Counted from the first letter of the stretch, positions 37,701 to 50,885 are shown. The stretch: DNA of 64,000 nt from Melanocharis versteri (GCA_013397845.1 VZTG01004475.1:910506-974505); one strand, 5' to 3'. Numbers and translations: made by a program. The notes: generated by a model not told the origin, from the letters alone.

Positions 37701-40678
37701 TCAGTAAACAAAAATATGGATAGAATCTATTTGTCAATCCTACTATGTAAATAGAAAAGTGGCATTGTGATAAGCACTAAGAACTCTGCCCATGAGATAA
37801 GGTGCCTCATAATAGAATCCCTATCAGTGCTGTGGGGGAATAGAAATTATTTCATGAATAGTTCAGATGGCATCATAGAAAATACTGTGAGCTTAAAAAT
37901 GCTGAAATATAACAGCTGTAAAATACAATCTTCTGGTATCAGCTGGAGTTTGAAGTGTAATGTTGTTTTAGGGAATTGTTATGCAGAGGTTATAACAGTA
38001 AGAAAAAGGGGTGTGTTTGGAAGTCGTACATGGTTCAGGTTACTGTTAACATCTGGCCATGTGAGCCATATTACAGGAATTTGGGTGAAAAAATCAGTGG
38101 CACGGGAAATGCACGGTGTCCCTAGAATTGTGAATAGTGAGCAGTATTCAGACAGAAGAATTGGCATGAGCATTCCTCAAACACTGCTAATAGGATTTGA
38201 TTTCAGAGGAAGGGACAAGGAAAGCAAGGTAAGGTGTTGACCCACTGCAGGCCACAGCTGAGGCCATCAGTGAAGTCAGTGATGCCTCTGAAAGTGTATT
38301 TAGGAAAGGACAAGGGTGCTGGACAGGCAGGGGAGTGAAACTGAGCCTGGAAAAGGGCAGGGTGGCAGTGCCATTCTAATCTTCTTGGTTTTATTTCTCA
38401 TTATCCAAGTCTATTTTAACTGGCAGTTGCTGGCACTGCTTTGCCCGTGGTGGTGATTGGTAAGTGATCTCTCTGTCTTTACCCTGATAAATGATCTTTT
38501 CCATCTCACTTCCCTCTTACCCTGTGGAATAGGGGTAATGAGAGCGTGGCTGGGTAGGGTCTGGAAGCTGGCCAGGGTTTACCCACCACACTCAGTTCAA
38601 CAAAATCTGGACACCAAATGTGCATCATAAAAACCCCATGACATTTACCTCTTTGGAAATGTGCCATTCTTTAATTAAGCTTAGCCACTTCTTCTACAGC
38701 AGCCACGGGGAACTGCTGCCACTGCTTGGAATGTGGGTAGGTAGGTACTTGCTGGGATGGAAGTGTGTGCCTGATTATTTTTCAGTCAGCCCTGTGATTC
38801 TGTAGGTTTAGGTGTGCCCTCCCCAATATCTGAGTTTGTCCTCCCTGTCCTTCACTTCATGATGTGTTACTCCTCTGAAGTCACCAGCTGAGCAGAAGTT
38901 AGCTGGAAAATAGAACGTTGTGTAATGGTTTTAACCATGCATATGCAGCATATGTTCTAGAATGGTTTGTTATAAATCATCATGACTTTTTACAAGATGT
39001 CCTCAGCCCTGGTTTGTCTGTTCTTTTTGAGAACAAAACACAGTCAGAAGAATATATTTTCTGTGCTTGCCTCTGCAGCTGTGGAAATGATTCTGGGAAT
39101 ATATATATTTTTTCTTTTCTTTTTCAGAATTTGTGTTTGCTTTCTGCTAATAACATTAGAAGAATGAAATACAAAGATAATTTGTTGTAAAATGACTGTC
39201 TACAGACAGGCTTCTGTGTACTGTGTTTTGGTTTTCCTTGAGGACAGACTGAAGCTGAGGAGAAAGAAAAGCTAAAGTTTGATATTACAATTTAGGGTTG
39301 TGTGTGTATATGTTTACATGTACTCTTGATCATTTTATTTTGGACTTACAACATAATTTCAGTGGTTGCCATAAAAAACACAGAGTTTATCAGACCATCT
39401 ACACTGCTCTGTCTGATATACTGTGTTATTTTCTGTATGAACAAAAATCAGTGCTAATGCAATAGAGAGGTAAATCTTCGGAAAATACTGGCCTTCAAAT
39501 AGTGAATGCAATAAGTAATAATTTCAGCAGATTTTCAATAATATCTGTAGCACTAATGGTTTAAGAGGTATCTAAATCCATGATCTGCCTCTCGAGATTT
39601 TGCAGGATATAAGAAAGCAACTAAGTTTCTATGTAAGTACCAAATTACATACTCTGGGATTTTTGGATTTGTGGGGTTTAGTTTTAGTTTTCCCTCCTGT
39701 CTGGCTTTCAGTTAGGTTTGCATGTATTTAAAACTGAGAGAATTCGTTGGACATAGAGATATTTTAGGCTCACAGGTTTGAGTGTGTGGACCTGTGTATT
39801 GTATATCAGATATCACTTTATCTTCCACTAAGCTGCCTATAATTTTCTCTTGGAAGCAAATTTTAATTTAAAACATTGTGATTTTATTAATTAGAGTATT
39901 AGAAGAAGAGAGGATAAATCACTGGCAATGGTACTGGAATAGCTTGCTAGCACTGTTTTTATCATTTGACTTTTGCAAATGCCATCATGAAACATATGGT
40001 CAAAACTTTTCTCAGTTTCAAACAGAAAGTTATTAAAAAGATTGAATTTATAAGAGAAATGGAATGTACAAGTGATGAAGACCAGATTATTTGAAAACAA
40101 CAAATCAGCACTTCCTATGCTGCAAAATTAGCTCAGTGGAAAACATAATGACTAAATTCTTCCTGATGCCTTATAAATTGCAGAGGACTTCTCAATGTTT
40201 TTGACATTTCAGACAGTTTCGAACCACTACTAAACAGCTGTGACTCACTACAGAATGTTTTCCAGTGAAGCTGCTTTTTCTCTCATCCAGCAAAAATAAC
40301 ATTTTAAATGGAGTCCACATTAGACTTTTGAAGCTACCCAACTCACAAGTGAATTTAGAATATTTAAATCTTCCATGCAATCATGATTGAAACAAATCTT
40401 GCCATAGCTTCACTGACATATTTCAGCCTAGCATAATTTGTGCAAGTAAGCTAATTTATTATGTGCTCACAAAACAGCAAACATCACTGCATGGCAGTGA
40501 ATCCAGCTGGTGGCTTGGAACCTGGTCCTGCAGAGTCTGGTTGAAATTGGTTGTCTTTGCACAAATTTGGGATGGGAGGCTCCTTTTTATGGACCACATG
40601 CTCTGTGACCAGTTATTTGCTATTTAACACCCTTCTCTGGCAGGTTAGATACCCCTCACAGGAAGATAAAGCAGGTTT

Positions 40679-40790
40679 TATATATATATATACACATATA
40701 CAGGTCTATATACGTACACATATACATATACATAAATATATATGTAAAATATATTAATATATCTATATATCTATAACTATATATATATAA
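40679..40790 (+). repeat. AT/AC-rich microsatellite (about 110 bp)
   Basis: Imperfect (TA)n interspersed with (TACA) and (CATA) units, for example TATATATATATACACATATA, then more TA repeats to about 40790. Likely polymorphic in length. Confidence 0.9.
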
Positions 40791-41346
40791 AGAAATAGTC
40801 TTTCCTTATAAAGCTTGGGTGTCTTTCCCATACATTTGTGCGTGTCTGTATTACCGTGGTATTTTATTCTCCCAGTGCTGTGCTCAGGTTGGGATACCAC
40901 AATGTAACTCTTACATATTGCAGTCAACACCTGCAAGTGCACCTGCACAGTAGCAAGAGCGCCATAAAGTCAGCTGGCTGATTGTTTAAGCAATTAAAGA
41001 TATAATTAGTTTTATAATTGAATTTTTTTCCTAGTGCTGTTCGAATACTGAAAGCCAGACTAAACAAAACCATCTTTAATTTGACTTGATCTCTGTTCCA
41101 GCCCACTGCTTTACCATATCCAGCAGCTGCATAAAAAAGATAATAGCACCTCTTCCTACTTACAGACAGGTAGGAACTCCCCCAAAAGAAAACCTAATAA
41201 TCTTGAAATGGAGATGTGGAAAATACTTCATCGTTGCATAAACCTGTACTATTATATTATATAGTGTTGATCTGCAGAGCTCTAAAAGACATAAGTTTGG
41301 GTTTGGCCAGTTTTCCAAAGCATTTTGCTTGTACTTTTCAAAGATG

Positions 41347-41405
41347 GTTTTGTTGGTTTGGTTTGGTTTGGGTTTTTTGGTTTTTTGTGTTTTGTTTTAT
41401 TTCTT
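41347..41405 (+). repeat. T/G-rich (GTTT/GGTTT) tract
   Basis: GGTTTGGTTTGGTTTGGG followed by T6GG, T6G and TTTTG units. Low-complexity, T-rich on the sense strand. It lies about 300 bases left of the CR1 copy at 41706. Confidence 0.88.
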
Positions 41406-41705
41406 TAGACTTGCAGTGTTTTCTCTTCAGAGACAGAAAAAGGAGAACTGGGAAGAGCTGGTGTGGGTGGGAAAGAGAGGAGTCTCCTGTGAGGGTTTAG
41501 GTGGTTAGCAAAGGACATCAGGAGTGGTGAAGGAAGCTGATGAGACAGCGGGGTAAACAGTAGATTTTTATCAAATATACTCAGAACCATCTGAACATAT
41601 GGAGGAGGGGGTTGATTTCAGTGACAGTGTGCTCCAGGGCGTGGTGGATCATGGAGTGCCTGGGATGTCCCTGATCCTGGTGTCAGTAGAGAGGTCATGG
41701 GAGAA

Positions 41706-42144
41706 AAGAATCGCACAATACTTGAGCTCGAAATGGGACCTGTGGAGATTGTTGAAGGGCTGCTCAAAGCAGAGTCACCCAGAGCAAGTTTCCTGGGTTG
41801 TTTTCCAGCTGGGTTTTGAGCATGTCCAAGCACATGTACAACCTCTTTGAGTCCTTGATTACTGTCACTGTAAAATAGTGCTTTTTTTATGTTAAGGGGA
41901 ATTTCCTGTATTTCAGTTTGTTCCTGTTGCCCTTCCTTCATTCCCTGAACACCACCACAATCTGACTTCAGTCTTCCACACCCCCTTCAATTATTTACAC
42001 ACATTGATAAGATTCCCTGCAAGTCTTCTTAGCTCAAGAATAAACAATTCTGTGTCTCTCAGATTCTCCTTATGAGTCAGATGCTCCGTTCCATTAGTCA
42101 GCTTCATACCACTCCCAGTGATCTTCTTGTCCTTCATATTTTGG
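41706..42144 (-). mobile_element. CR1 LINE, long 3' fragment (old subfamily)
   Basis: Antisense CR1 starting at its 3' end ('AGAATCGCACAATACTTGAG'). It continues through 'CTGCTCAAAGCAGAGTCACC', 'ACAACCTCTTTGAGTCC', 'GGGGAATTTCCTGTATTTCA', 'CACACATTGATAAGATTCCC' and 'ATGAGTCAGATGCTCCGTTC'. The order and spacing match the CR1 3' UTR and the end of ORF2. It is more diverged than the copy at 58319 and appears older. It is the longest recognisable transposon in the window. Confidence 0.85.
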
Positions 42145-42225
42145 AAATTATTTCCAAGATTATTTGCTCTGTCACCTTCACAGTGACTCATGTATGGCTG
42201 ATCCCAGATCCACCTTCCTGAAGGT
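42145..42225 (-). mobile_element. Possible CR1 ORF2 (reverse transcriptase) remnant
   Basis: Read on the - strand, this resembles the reverse-transcriptase part of CR1 ORF2, from a 'GGAAGGTGGATCTGGG' stretch to 'GAGCAAATAATCTTGGA' (the NYRPVSLTS...KIMEQI region), now interrupted by stops. It abuts the 3' fragment at 41706-42144 in the same orientation, but about a kilobase of intervening ORF2 is missing. The two may be one element with an internal deletion. The match is by eye over about 70 bases and could be coincidental. Confidence 0.4.
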
Positions 42226-43437
42226 GATAGCAGTGATCTTTGCTTTCATCGTGTCGTTGTGAATCTCTTCCCATCACCATGAACTTTCTAAGATCTTTAT
42301 GGCCTCGGTGTGGCATCCATGAGCTCCCTCATCACTCAGGGTTCCCAGGCCAGCAGGGCTTGCCCTGATGGGTGAATTTACATCTTCCTCTCTCTAGTGC
42401 TCTCTTAAGCTCTTTGTTCCCTCTGTCATGCTGCTCAGTATCACAACCTCCACTTGCTGCAGTTCAGGTGATGAAGGTTCCTTAGGTAGGGCAGAATGTA
42501 GCCTTGGAAAATTCATTTGGATGGGGAAGAAGTGAGGAATCGTCTCCAGTGGTGATCCATGGATGAGTGGAGCTTCCTCTGCCTGGCTGGTCTTTAGGTG
42601 TGATGTTATGAACCACTGCAGACCAGGTGCCTGAGTTCACTCAGCATTACTGCAGGTGTGGGGGCTTCACTCTTAAGGGGCTTTAGATGAATTTACTGTT
42701 GCTGGTACAAAGTGCAGGACTCCTTTCTGTAAGAGACTGCATCAGGTTTGATTCAAATGCGTTCTTTCCTTTCCTCTACAGAAGCAATTTAAAATGCTCT
42801 GGTGCTTGCTCTGTGAAAACGTGGAGCTTCATTTCAGGAAGGGGATAGTGCTGGAAAAAAGCCCTCAGAGGTGGCCAAGGGACAGCTGTGCAGCACAAGA
42901 GAATTTCATAAAGGGAGGGAGTGTCTCTGACAAGGAGGCAGCCACAGCTCACCACGCTGGTTTCTTCAGTGCTCTTGGATTGTCCTGTATATTTGCTCTG
43001 TGATGGGTACAGTGCCAGCATGAGAAACAGGCAGTTTGTTGGCAGAGGCTTTTGTTTTTCTGACATGTTTTTCATTTGCAAAACAAGGTAATGAAAAGGA
43101 TTTTAATAAACCTTTGAAAGTTTGAGAACTGTTTCGATTTCAGTTAAGAAAAAGCATTTGCACGAAGTGTGTGTAACTTCCAATACTTCTTATATAGTAA
43201 TTTTACATAGCTGACAGGTGGGTCTGTTGAGTTAATGAAAGAAAACAAAGAGTGAAGCCCCTTGGGTTATTTAAAACCTCGTTGAAGTTGTAGATCTTTT
43301 AGAATAATAATATAATGATTTGCATATTTATTTAAAATATTGTGCTATAGGGACCACCCTTTACAAAATATATAATGAACAAATTAGGTGGCTTGTGCTG
43401 CCTAATTGGGAGGGAATTTTTTTTTCCTCTAGCAGAT

Positions 43438-43458
43438 GTCAGCTAAAGCTGACACGTG
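43438..43458. other. Short perfect inverted repeat joined to a CACGTG E-box
   Basis: GTCAGCT-AA-AGCTGAC (7-base arms, 43438-43453) runs into CACGTG at 43453-43458. Such arrangements occur by chance in a sequence this long, so a regulatory role is only a possibility. Confidence 0.4.
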
Positions 43459-44101
43459 GTGACAGTCTATTCCTTTCTGGTGTAATGCTCATAACAAAGA
43501 GACTAATTTTAGAGCAGCTGGCTTACTCATGTTTTAAAATGCTTAGGTTTGTTGGGTTTTTTTCCTTGATTTCCAAGCATCAGTGGTCTTTCAGCTAGAC
43601 CACTGTGTGATTTCTGCCAAGCCTGGTTTAATCCATGGCTGCAGGGGATTTTCAGCAGTATTTTGCATACTGTGGAAGAGCTGAACCACACATTGCCAAG
43701 CCTTTTGCAGTTACAACTTGGGCGGGAGTAATTTCTGCATGGTATAAAGTCCATTTTGCTTACTGTAGTAGTAAATTAGGTGTAAAGGTGAGGTAAGACT
43801 TAATTCCCTTTTAGGTTACTCTGCTCCCTCCCAAAACTGCTGCATTAGATGTGTCTTTGAGTTTTGCTGGTAAGAGGCAAAATATTTCTCTGGGCCAGCA
43901 ATGGTACGTGCTGCTAATCCACTGAAAAATGAGATACAACACCTGCAATGGGCTTTCTTGAGGAACGTTTCTAAAGTTCCCTGGGAAGAGAGAACATAGG
44001 CTTTGCAAAGATAGCATGAGTGGAAAATGTCTTGAGTTAACACCAGGTGACTCGTGTAAGGAGAGTTGTGTAAATGTTATCTGGGTCATTTCATAAAAAT
44101 A

Positions 44102-44197
44102 TTTTTGGGTTTTGTTTTGTTTTGTTGTTTTGTGGGTTTTTCTGTTTGTTTTTTTTTTTGGTTTGTTTTTTTGGTTGTTTGTTTGTTTGTTTGTTTT
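44102..44197 (+). repeat. (GTTT)n / T-G low-complexity tract
   Basis: About 95 bases of T runs broken by single or paired G, ending in a cleaner (GTTT) repeat at about 44175-44195. Read on the other strand it is (AAAC)n. Confidence 0.9.
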
Positions 44198-45435
44198 CAA
44201 AGGGGTGGGGTGCATGGCATGAAATTCAGTAGTACCAAAAAATAAAGGTACTAAATAACTATCACTGTGTTTGATTAATTTTACTTTGGAGTCATCTTAG
44301 GTCGTTAGATGCTCTTACCTCTTTTTTCGTGTTAGTATTCTGGTTTTTAAGGGAAAGCATTACTTTCTGAGCATCAAGATAGTGGAGGAGGTGTCCTGCC
44401 TAAAAGTGCAGCTTGACTGCTGTCTAATACATAAATTAAAAAAATAATATTTCAAAAACAGAACACAAATGAGGAAAAACATGCATGGCATAACTGCTAG
44501 GCATCACTCATGCTTTTTACGTAAATTTTGATTTTTAATACAACACACCGAAGCCTAGTAAACAGCTATGCTTAGAGGACTTAGGCAGGAGCTGTAGTCT
44601 GGGCAACAATATTTTCCAGAAGTTACAGCTTCAGTTTTATTTTTTGAGTTTCTGGCAATTTCATCTTAAACAAAATACATCTCTGTTTCTAGAGTCTGGG
44701 TTTATCCTCAGATTTACCCAATGGACCTGTAATTGTGAACTCTGAAGCCCTGATTTAGGAATCAGTGCTTTAAGATAAGATTTAGGTACATGTCTCATTT
44801 GCTTTGTAAGATGAAAAGCTGAATTGCAAATCCTGTAATAGATTTACAAATCCTAAAGCATATGTAGAAATACTGCAAGAGACTTACAAATGGTAACATA
44901 AATCTCGATAAAGTAATTTTTAGCTACAGAAATCTATACTCATTTCTAAGTTAAAATCTCTGTGATCCTGGCAGAGATCATTCTTGAATTTTAATGTCTC
45001 TCCTGTTTTCGGGTCAGATTCTTTCTGCTTTGTTTCTAGATGACTTATGTTTATTAAAATACTTTGTCTCAATTGCTCCTTCAACTTCATAGAATAAAAA
45101 TTAATTAGACAGGAGTTGCCATTCATAGAAGCTGCTACAAAAACTGTTCCCCGATGGTTCTTTTACAGCACAAAAGGACAACTGAAACTTGCAGGCCAGT
45201 GCTGTGATTTTGTAAGGTGTTCCTCTCCCTGCATGCACACCTCAGCATGGGTCAGCTCGTGAACAGACATCTTAATGTCTTCTCTTGCCTTAAGATGAGA
45301 AAAATCCTGTCTTTCATTTTTCACTGTTAATTTCTTTGGTTTGATTGTGTGCTGAATATTTGAGTACTGTGAACACCAGATTTACTGTTAGGTGGGCAGA
45401 CACGGGGACAGATTGCACGGAGAGTTTGTTTCCCA

Positions 45436-45548
45436 GAGAAAATACCCAAAAAGCTGGTCCTGAGCTGCTTGATCTGACACTGCTTTGAGCAGGTTGGGCT
45501 GGGTGGTCTCCAGAGGTCCTTTCTAGCTTGAACTGTGATTCTGTGATA
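45436..45548 (+). mobile_element. CR1 LINE, 3' terminal fragment
   Basis: Sense-oriented CR1 end: 'CTGCTTTGAGCAGGTTGGGC', then 'GTCTCCAGAGGTCCTTTCTA' and the characteristic terminal 'GTGATTCTGTGAT'. The upstream limit, near 'AGAAAATACCCAAAAAGC', is approximate. 5'-truncated. Confidence 0.85.
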
Positions 45549-45909
45549 AGGTAACGCAGTTTTGAATAAATTCAGCCTGACAGCTGGTTTTTTGCTGACA
45601 CAGGTATTCAGATAAAGTAACAGTTTTAGTGAGCTCTGACAGGATGGCCTAAGAGAACCTGGGAACTGTGACATGAAGCCAGAAAGCCCTGGAGCTGTTA
45701 CACCTTACAGTGTTCTCCCTCACAGCCCAGCTGATCAGTGCTGTCTGTCTGCAACACTTTTGGAAAAGGTGTCTGTGTGATTGGAAAGGAAACAAAAATA
45801 CTGGACTAAATATAAGAAGCATGGCCTGAACTGCACAGTTTTCTCCACATTTAAATTCTGACCCAAAACATTAAACAGAACAAGATGTTCATCTTAACTA
45901 AAGCTCAGC

Positions 45910-45943
45910 TTTTTTTTTTTTAATCCTTTTTTTTTTTTTAATC
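45910..45943 (+). repeat. Duplicated T-run with AATC
   Basis: T12-AATCC followed by T13-AATC: a two-copy repeat of about 17 bases dominated by T runs. Confidence 0.85.
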
Positions 45944-47893
45944 AACTATTATATTGTATTATTTTGATCAACTGTGATTTTCAGCTATGCTGTGTGATTC
46001 ATTCCCAGATCTTCACTCTTGATCCTTAGTTTCAGGACTTCAATCTTCATGAGGACAAAGAAGAAGGTGCTTTGTGTGTTGGTATTATGCAGCCATTTAA
46101 ATTAAAATAGGGGAGAACTTCTGTGACACCTGTTGTAATTGGCAATGGGAGAAGTGACTGATTCACATGATTTAACATGTCCATCTAATGCAATTACAAC
46201 AATGGCAAGTATTCATTCATGTCCTAATTTAAAGGATAAAAATAGCAGTAATTGTCAGAAAGGGAAGAAGCAGTGAATGTTTTCTTAGTGCTTTAACTTT
46301 AAAGAGAGAATTGGATGGATGAAATGTGGGTACTTATTGTTACAGCCTGTACATTGCAGACATTAAAGAAGATTTTTCAGACGGTGCTGTGCAATGAGGA
46401 AGATGACAGGATCAAATCTAATTTTAGAGTTTTTATTAAGAGGTTCCTGACTCGTGAGAAATGCATTAGTCAGTTATCTTACATACTCTGTAACTCTTGA
46501 TGATATTGTTCTTTTCCCTGACTTTAAGGAATGGTCTCGATAGTTCATAAGCAGTTTCTGAGAGTGCTGAAGGAGTCACACCATGTGATTAGGGGATGGA
46601 TCCAGTGGTTTTGAGAAATGATGACAGAGAGGAAAGACTGAAAGAAACCTTGAGTTCCAGAGGTGTTTGTATTATCTGCTGCAACATCACAAAAGTCTTC
46701 ACGATTCTCTTGTGGGACAGGGTTCATGCAGAGCTGCAGGGAGATTTCCTGGAAGGTCATTTACAGTGGCCATCACTGTTCTGGTAGGTGCCACCATCAC
46801 TGTGTGGTGTTCAGACTTAGCATCTCAACAGGAAAGAAAGTTGTCACTCCTGGAAGTAGTGCTGGCATTGTTCATTTTGTTGCTCAAGACTTTGGGCACA
46901 GGAAAGTTGCTCAGAGCCTTGGAAATTTCCATGTTTGCCTGAATTGCTCTGGCTGAGACAAATTCTCATGGTTGAAGTAGTTTTCTGACAGTCAGATTCA
47001 TCACTTGGGTTTTCTGAAATATGGGATTGCTTGTGTATCAATGTGTTTTAGTTCTGTATGTCAGGATCTGCAGATACAGAAATGTTTGCAGCTGCTTTGC
47101 TTAAGCTGGGTCTGATGGTCCAGCAAATCTAGCTGTTCATAGCTGAGCTAATGCCCCGATATCCCAAAAACTGGGTGTGATAAGAAGGCAGGTATCCTCA
47201 CGTGAATTGGTTTTCCCTTGGTGAACATGACTCGGCAATACCCAGATTCCCTGTCTTCCAGTAGGACTCCAGTCACCTACTTCTTGTTCCCTGAAGAATT
47301 AAATTGTTGGAATTATTTCTTAGTCTCTTAAAAAAAAAACAAACCAAAAAGCCAACAACCAACTTCTAAAGGCTGATGGATAACCTGTGTAGTAAATTGA
47401 TGTGCATTTTATACACAGTTTATCTGGGAAGCTTTGCAAGTAAAGAAAAAAAACCTATTTTGGACATTTATTGACTTTTCCATGTCATTTTCCTGACAAG
47501 TTTAATGCTTAATTATTGGTTGTCACATGTTTAAAGAACAAATGTTGAGATTTAGAATTCTCAAACTGAAGAGATATTACTGCTCCTGTTTTGTGAGTTG
47601 TGCAGAGAAATGCTCAGAGTTAAAATGTCCTTCCTAGCTGCAAAGTTAGATGAAGAGACACACACTGATTCCTGGATTCATCCATTTTGCCCATTGCAAT
47701 ACGCTGCTTTTCTTTTGCACTCCTTTTGCTTTATTTGCTGAGTGGATGTAAAGACAGTGCATTCTAGTAGAAATTTTACTGTTTGTGGAAATTACAATAA
47801 TAATGCTTTATCTGATTAATTAAAACCAATTTTAAAAATAGAGAATTTATCTTAAAATACAGCTTTTGAAAAGCAGTTTAGACACAATCCTGA

Positions 47894-47968
47894 GTAATGT
47901 GCTCTAGGGATTCTGCTTGAGGACCCCAGTGGGTCCTTTCCAATCTCATGATTTCTGTCATTCTTTGA
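47894..47968 (+). mobile_element. CR1 LINE, short diverged 3' fragment
   Basis: The segments 'GTGCTCTAGGGATTCTGCTT', 'CCCAGTGGGTCCTTTCCAAT' and 'CATGATTTCTGTCATTCTTT' follow the order of a CR1 3' end, with a deletion of roughly 20 bases between the first two and a decayed terminal octamer repeat. Old copy. Confidence 0.65.
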
Positions 47969-48792
47969 AGGTAAATGAGGTGTAAGAGATGTCCTCATGA
48001 CACAGGTATCATTGCAAATTTACTGGTTATAGCTTACTAAAAGTATTTATAGAGGAGAGAAGTTTAATATTTTAGTAATTATTATAATAGAAATTGCCTG
48101 AAACTCAAACGTATTGAATCTGTCATTTGTGATGCTGAATTTAAACTCATGTTGAAATTCTTACCCGGCCAGGAAAAAAAAAAGCAGAATAAAGCAGAGG
48201 GAATAAAAGAAACTAATGTTTAAATAAATACCCATGAAACATCCAGATTCAGACCTGAGGCACTAATGTATACTGGACTATATTTTGATGTGAGCTTGTT
48301 TCTGTTCCAAGTATGAAAACATGGATTTCCCTTTAGCTAAGAGCTGATGGATTTTCTCATATATCCAGTCTTAAATTAGGTAGAAGAAAGAGTCTTTGGC
48401 CTTAAATTTCAGTGATGAAAGGGATGTTTTATTTTTAGCTTCTACTGAACTGCATTAGTGGAATTTACCAAGCAATATTCAGTATGATTTAAGGCTTGAA
48501 GGAGCACTTTTGCAGCTGAATTACCTTTCTTGTTCTAACTGTAATTGTGCCCATACATTGCATTTCTGACTGGATGTAGGTGCTAATTTGAGTACTCGTG
48601 CCTGTGGTGATTTGAGTGTGAGACCAATTAGAAGCACAAATGGGTAATTAGAGCTCCAGTATGTTTAGGTAGTGTATAGCAATCTCACCAACTTCTGTTT
48701 TGGGTTCTCTCTTCCTTGGTGCTGTCCTTTTTCTCAGATGTAGAAGTCACTTCTGGAGGGAGTGTATTGTAGGAAATACCTGTTGCAGCTTC

Positions 48793-48831
48793 TAATATTG
48801 CCTTCTGATATTGCCTTCTGATATTGCCTTC
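48793..48831 (+). repeat. 13-bp tandem triplication
   Basis: Three consecutive units of TGATATTGCCTTC: the first (48793-48805) begins TA instead of TG, and the second and third (48806-48818, 48819-48831) are identical. A short minisatellite-like expansion. Confidence 0.92.
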
Positions 48832-50866
48832 CCAATCCCAATGATGCTCCAATTGTTACGGAGTGCTTCCTAAAACATGCTGATAATCCTTCAGTCCATT
48901 GATCTGATGGTGGTGGCTGTGCAGCATCTTGCGAGTGCAATTTGCAAAAACTAAGCTTTCTTCAGGAAATTCTTCTCAACGAGAGACTGTTAATGTTCTA
49001 ATTGCAGAGACTGACTCGCTCATCCAGAAAAGAAGTTCAGTTCCCAGGGCATCTCTGAACTTTCTTGAACTAAAGCGAGGAAGGAAATGCCTGACTCCTG
49101 TGGAAGGAAAGCTTCAGTTGTTTCAGAAATGTCAGGCAAAATGTCAGGGCTGAGAATATCAGGCCAGTGACTCCCATGTTCTATTGATGGTGTGCTTTTC
49201 TTATGCTTCCATCAGTCATTTTCTTTGAATTATCATCTAGTGTCTTTTATTTTTGTGTTGGTAAAGAAAACAATGATGTTCCCACTGTTAACTGCTTGCT
49301 ATAGATTACATCCTCCTCACCTTTTTTAGTTCCTTTGTTACATTTTACCCAACTGCTGGATTTTTTTAGTGTGGGGGCTTGCAATTGGAATAATAGTCCA
49401 GCTGAGACTTTGTGTGCTTGAATAACTGAGCTGTGAATGTACCTCATGTAGGGGATTCACACTGCTTATTCAGGATGAAAACTTATTTGTGTGTATGTGA
49501 GGGTACAGCAGCCAGTTTTGCTTAGAAAACAGGTTATATGTATGCTTGGATACTTTTATTTTCATTATTACTATTGAAAAGGTGCCCTGCAAAATTTTTT
49601 TGGATTTGCTTAGATTTAATGAAAGAGTAGAGCTAGTGGGTGCACTAGTTCTACAGGATTTTATTATAGGATATTATTAGTACTGGAAATCCTAGATAAT
49701 TCCTGGAAAACTTGATAATTAATGAGTGCTTTTAAATGTATTTACAGTTCAGGCATGGTAATAGTACATGTTACAGTATGTCAGGGGCATGGTTTTTTTA
49801 ATATAATTGTGCCAACGTAGTATTGACAACTCAAGTTCTTTTCTTACTCACTGTAATCTTTGTTGTCCTTTACTACTTCACTTGAAAGACAACAAATTGA
49901 CTCCTTCAGATCTCTACACACTGTATCCAGGAGGCTAAATTAATTTTATAATTTCCTTACCTTCTGTTAAAGAGTTTTTAAGGCAAAAATTTTCACTTTA
50001 GAAGGGTTGAGGTGTTTGTCAGAACTCCTTTTATTTGGTCTGATTTGTTCAAGCCCTTACATTCTCACTGGAAAACAGGTTTGCATTTTATAAAAGCCCA
50101 GATACATACTGAAGAGTGAAGTCTTGTGTTCCAAATTGACATGAGATTATATGCTCCTTCTTCCAAATCATGCCTGAAAAAACCAATTGTGTTACATATA
50201 AACAGTGTTTGCAAAGGTTGTGTTTTTGTATTTAATGAAAAATGAAGAGGACTGACTTCTTCGTCTACAAAGATTAATCTATGGAGTAAATATTTCAGGA
50301 AGCACATGTCATTTCTTTTTTAGGATAAAAATAATGGAGAGGTTCCTAGAACTGAAGATACAGTCTCAAGTTCTGGTCATTTTAAAGTTTTTAGGCTTTT
50401 GTTGTTGACTTTAGAGTCAGAATTCTGTCGGAATTTTCCACCTCTGAGTTGCTGCAAGGTCAAGTTAATAGAGATAAAAAATGTCACATCTGTGTAGCTG
50501 GTGCAACAGCATTCCAGAAAATGATTTGAAGTTGGGTGTTTGGGAATTAATTCAATTTGCCAACGCATGTCCACACATCCTTCTCCACTGTCATTACCTC
50601 TGCTTATATTATTTGCTCTATTACCATACAGGGCCTGTCTTCCCTTCAGATTACATACTATTTCCTGAGAAGATTTAGTAAAATCCCACTTAAATACAGA
50701 GGGAGCTCATTCTTTTCCCTTTGAAGAAGTTGTTGATAGATACACTGCAACAGCTGTATTAGATTTTTATTTTCTAGTCCAATGCTCGAACACTATTTTG
50801 TCTATAGTTGGCTGATTTTTGATGCACATATATTTCACCATTAGCAGTGTACAATATTTCACGCTG

Positions 50867-50885
50867 TATCCATCCATCCATCCAC
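50867..50885 (+). repeat. (TCCA)n tetranucleotide microsatellite
   Basis: Four full TCCA units in a row (ATCCATCCATCCATCCA). Confidence 0.88.

Noticed and set aside
37767..38240. 157-codon + strand open frame
   Set aside because: No domain or family match. It contains a donor-like GTAAGG near its end, noted separately as a weak microexon candidate.
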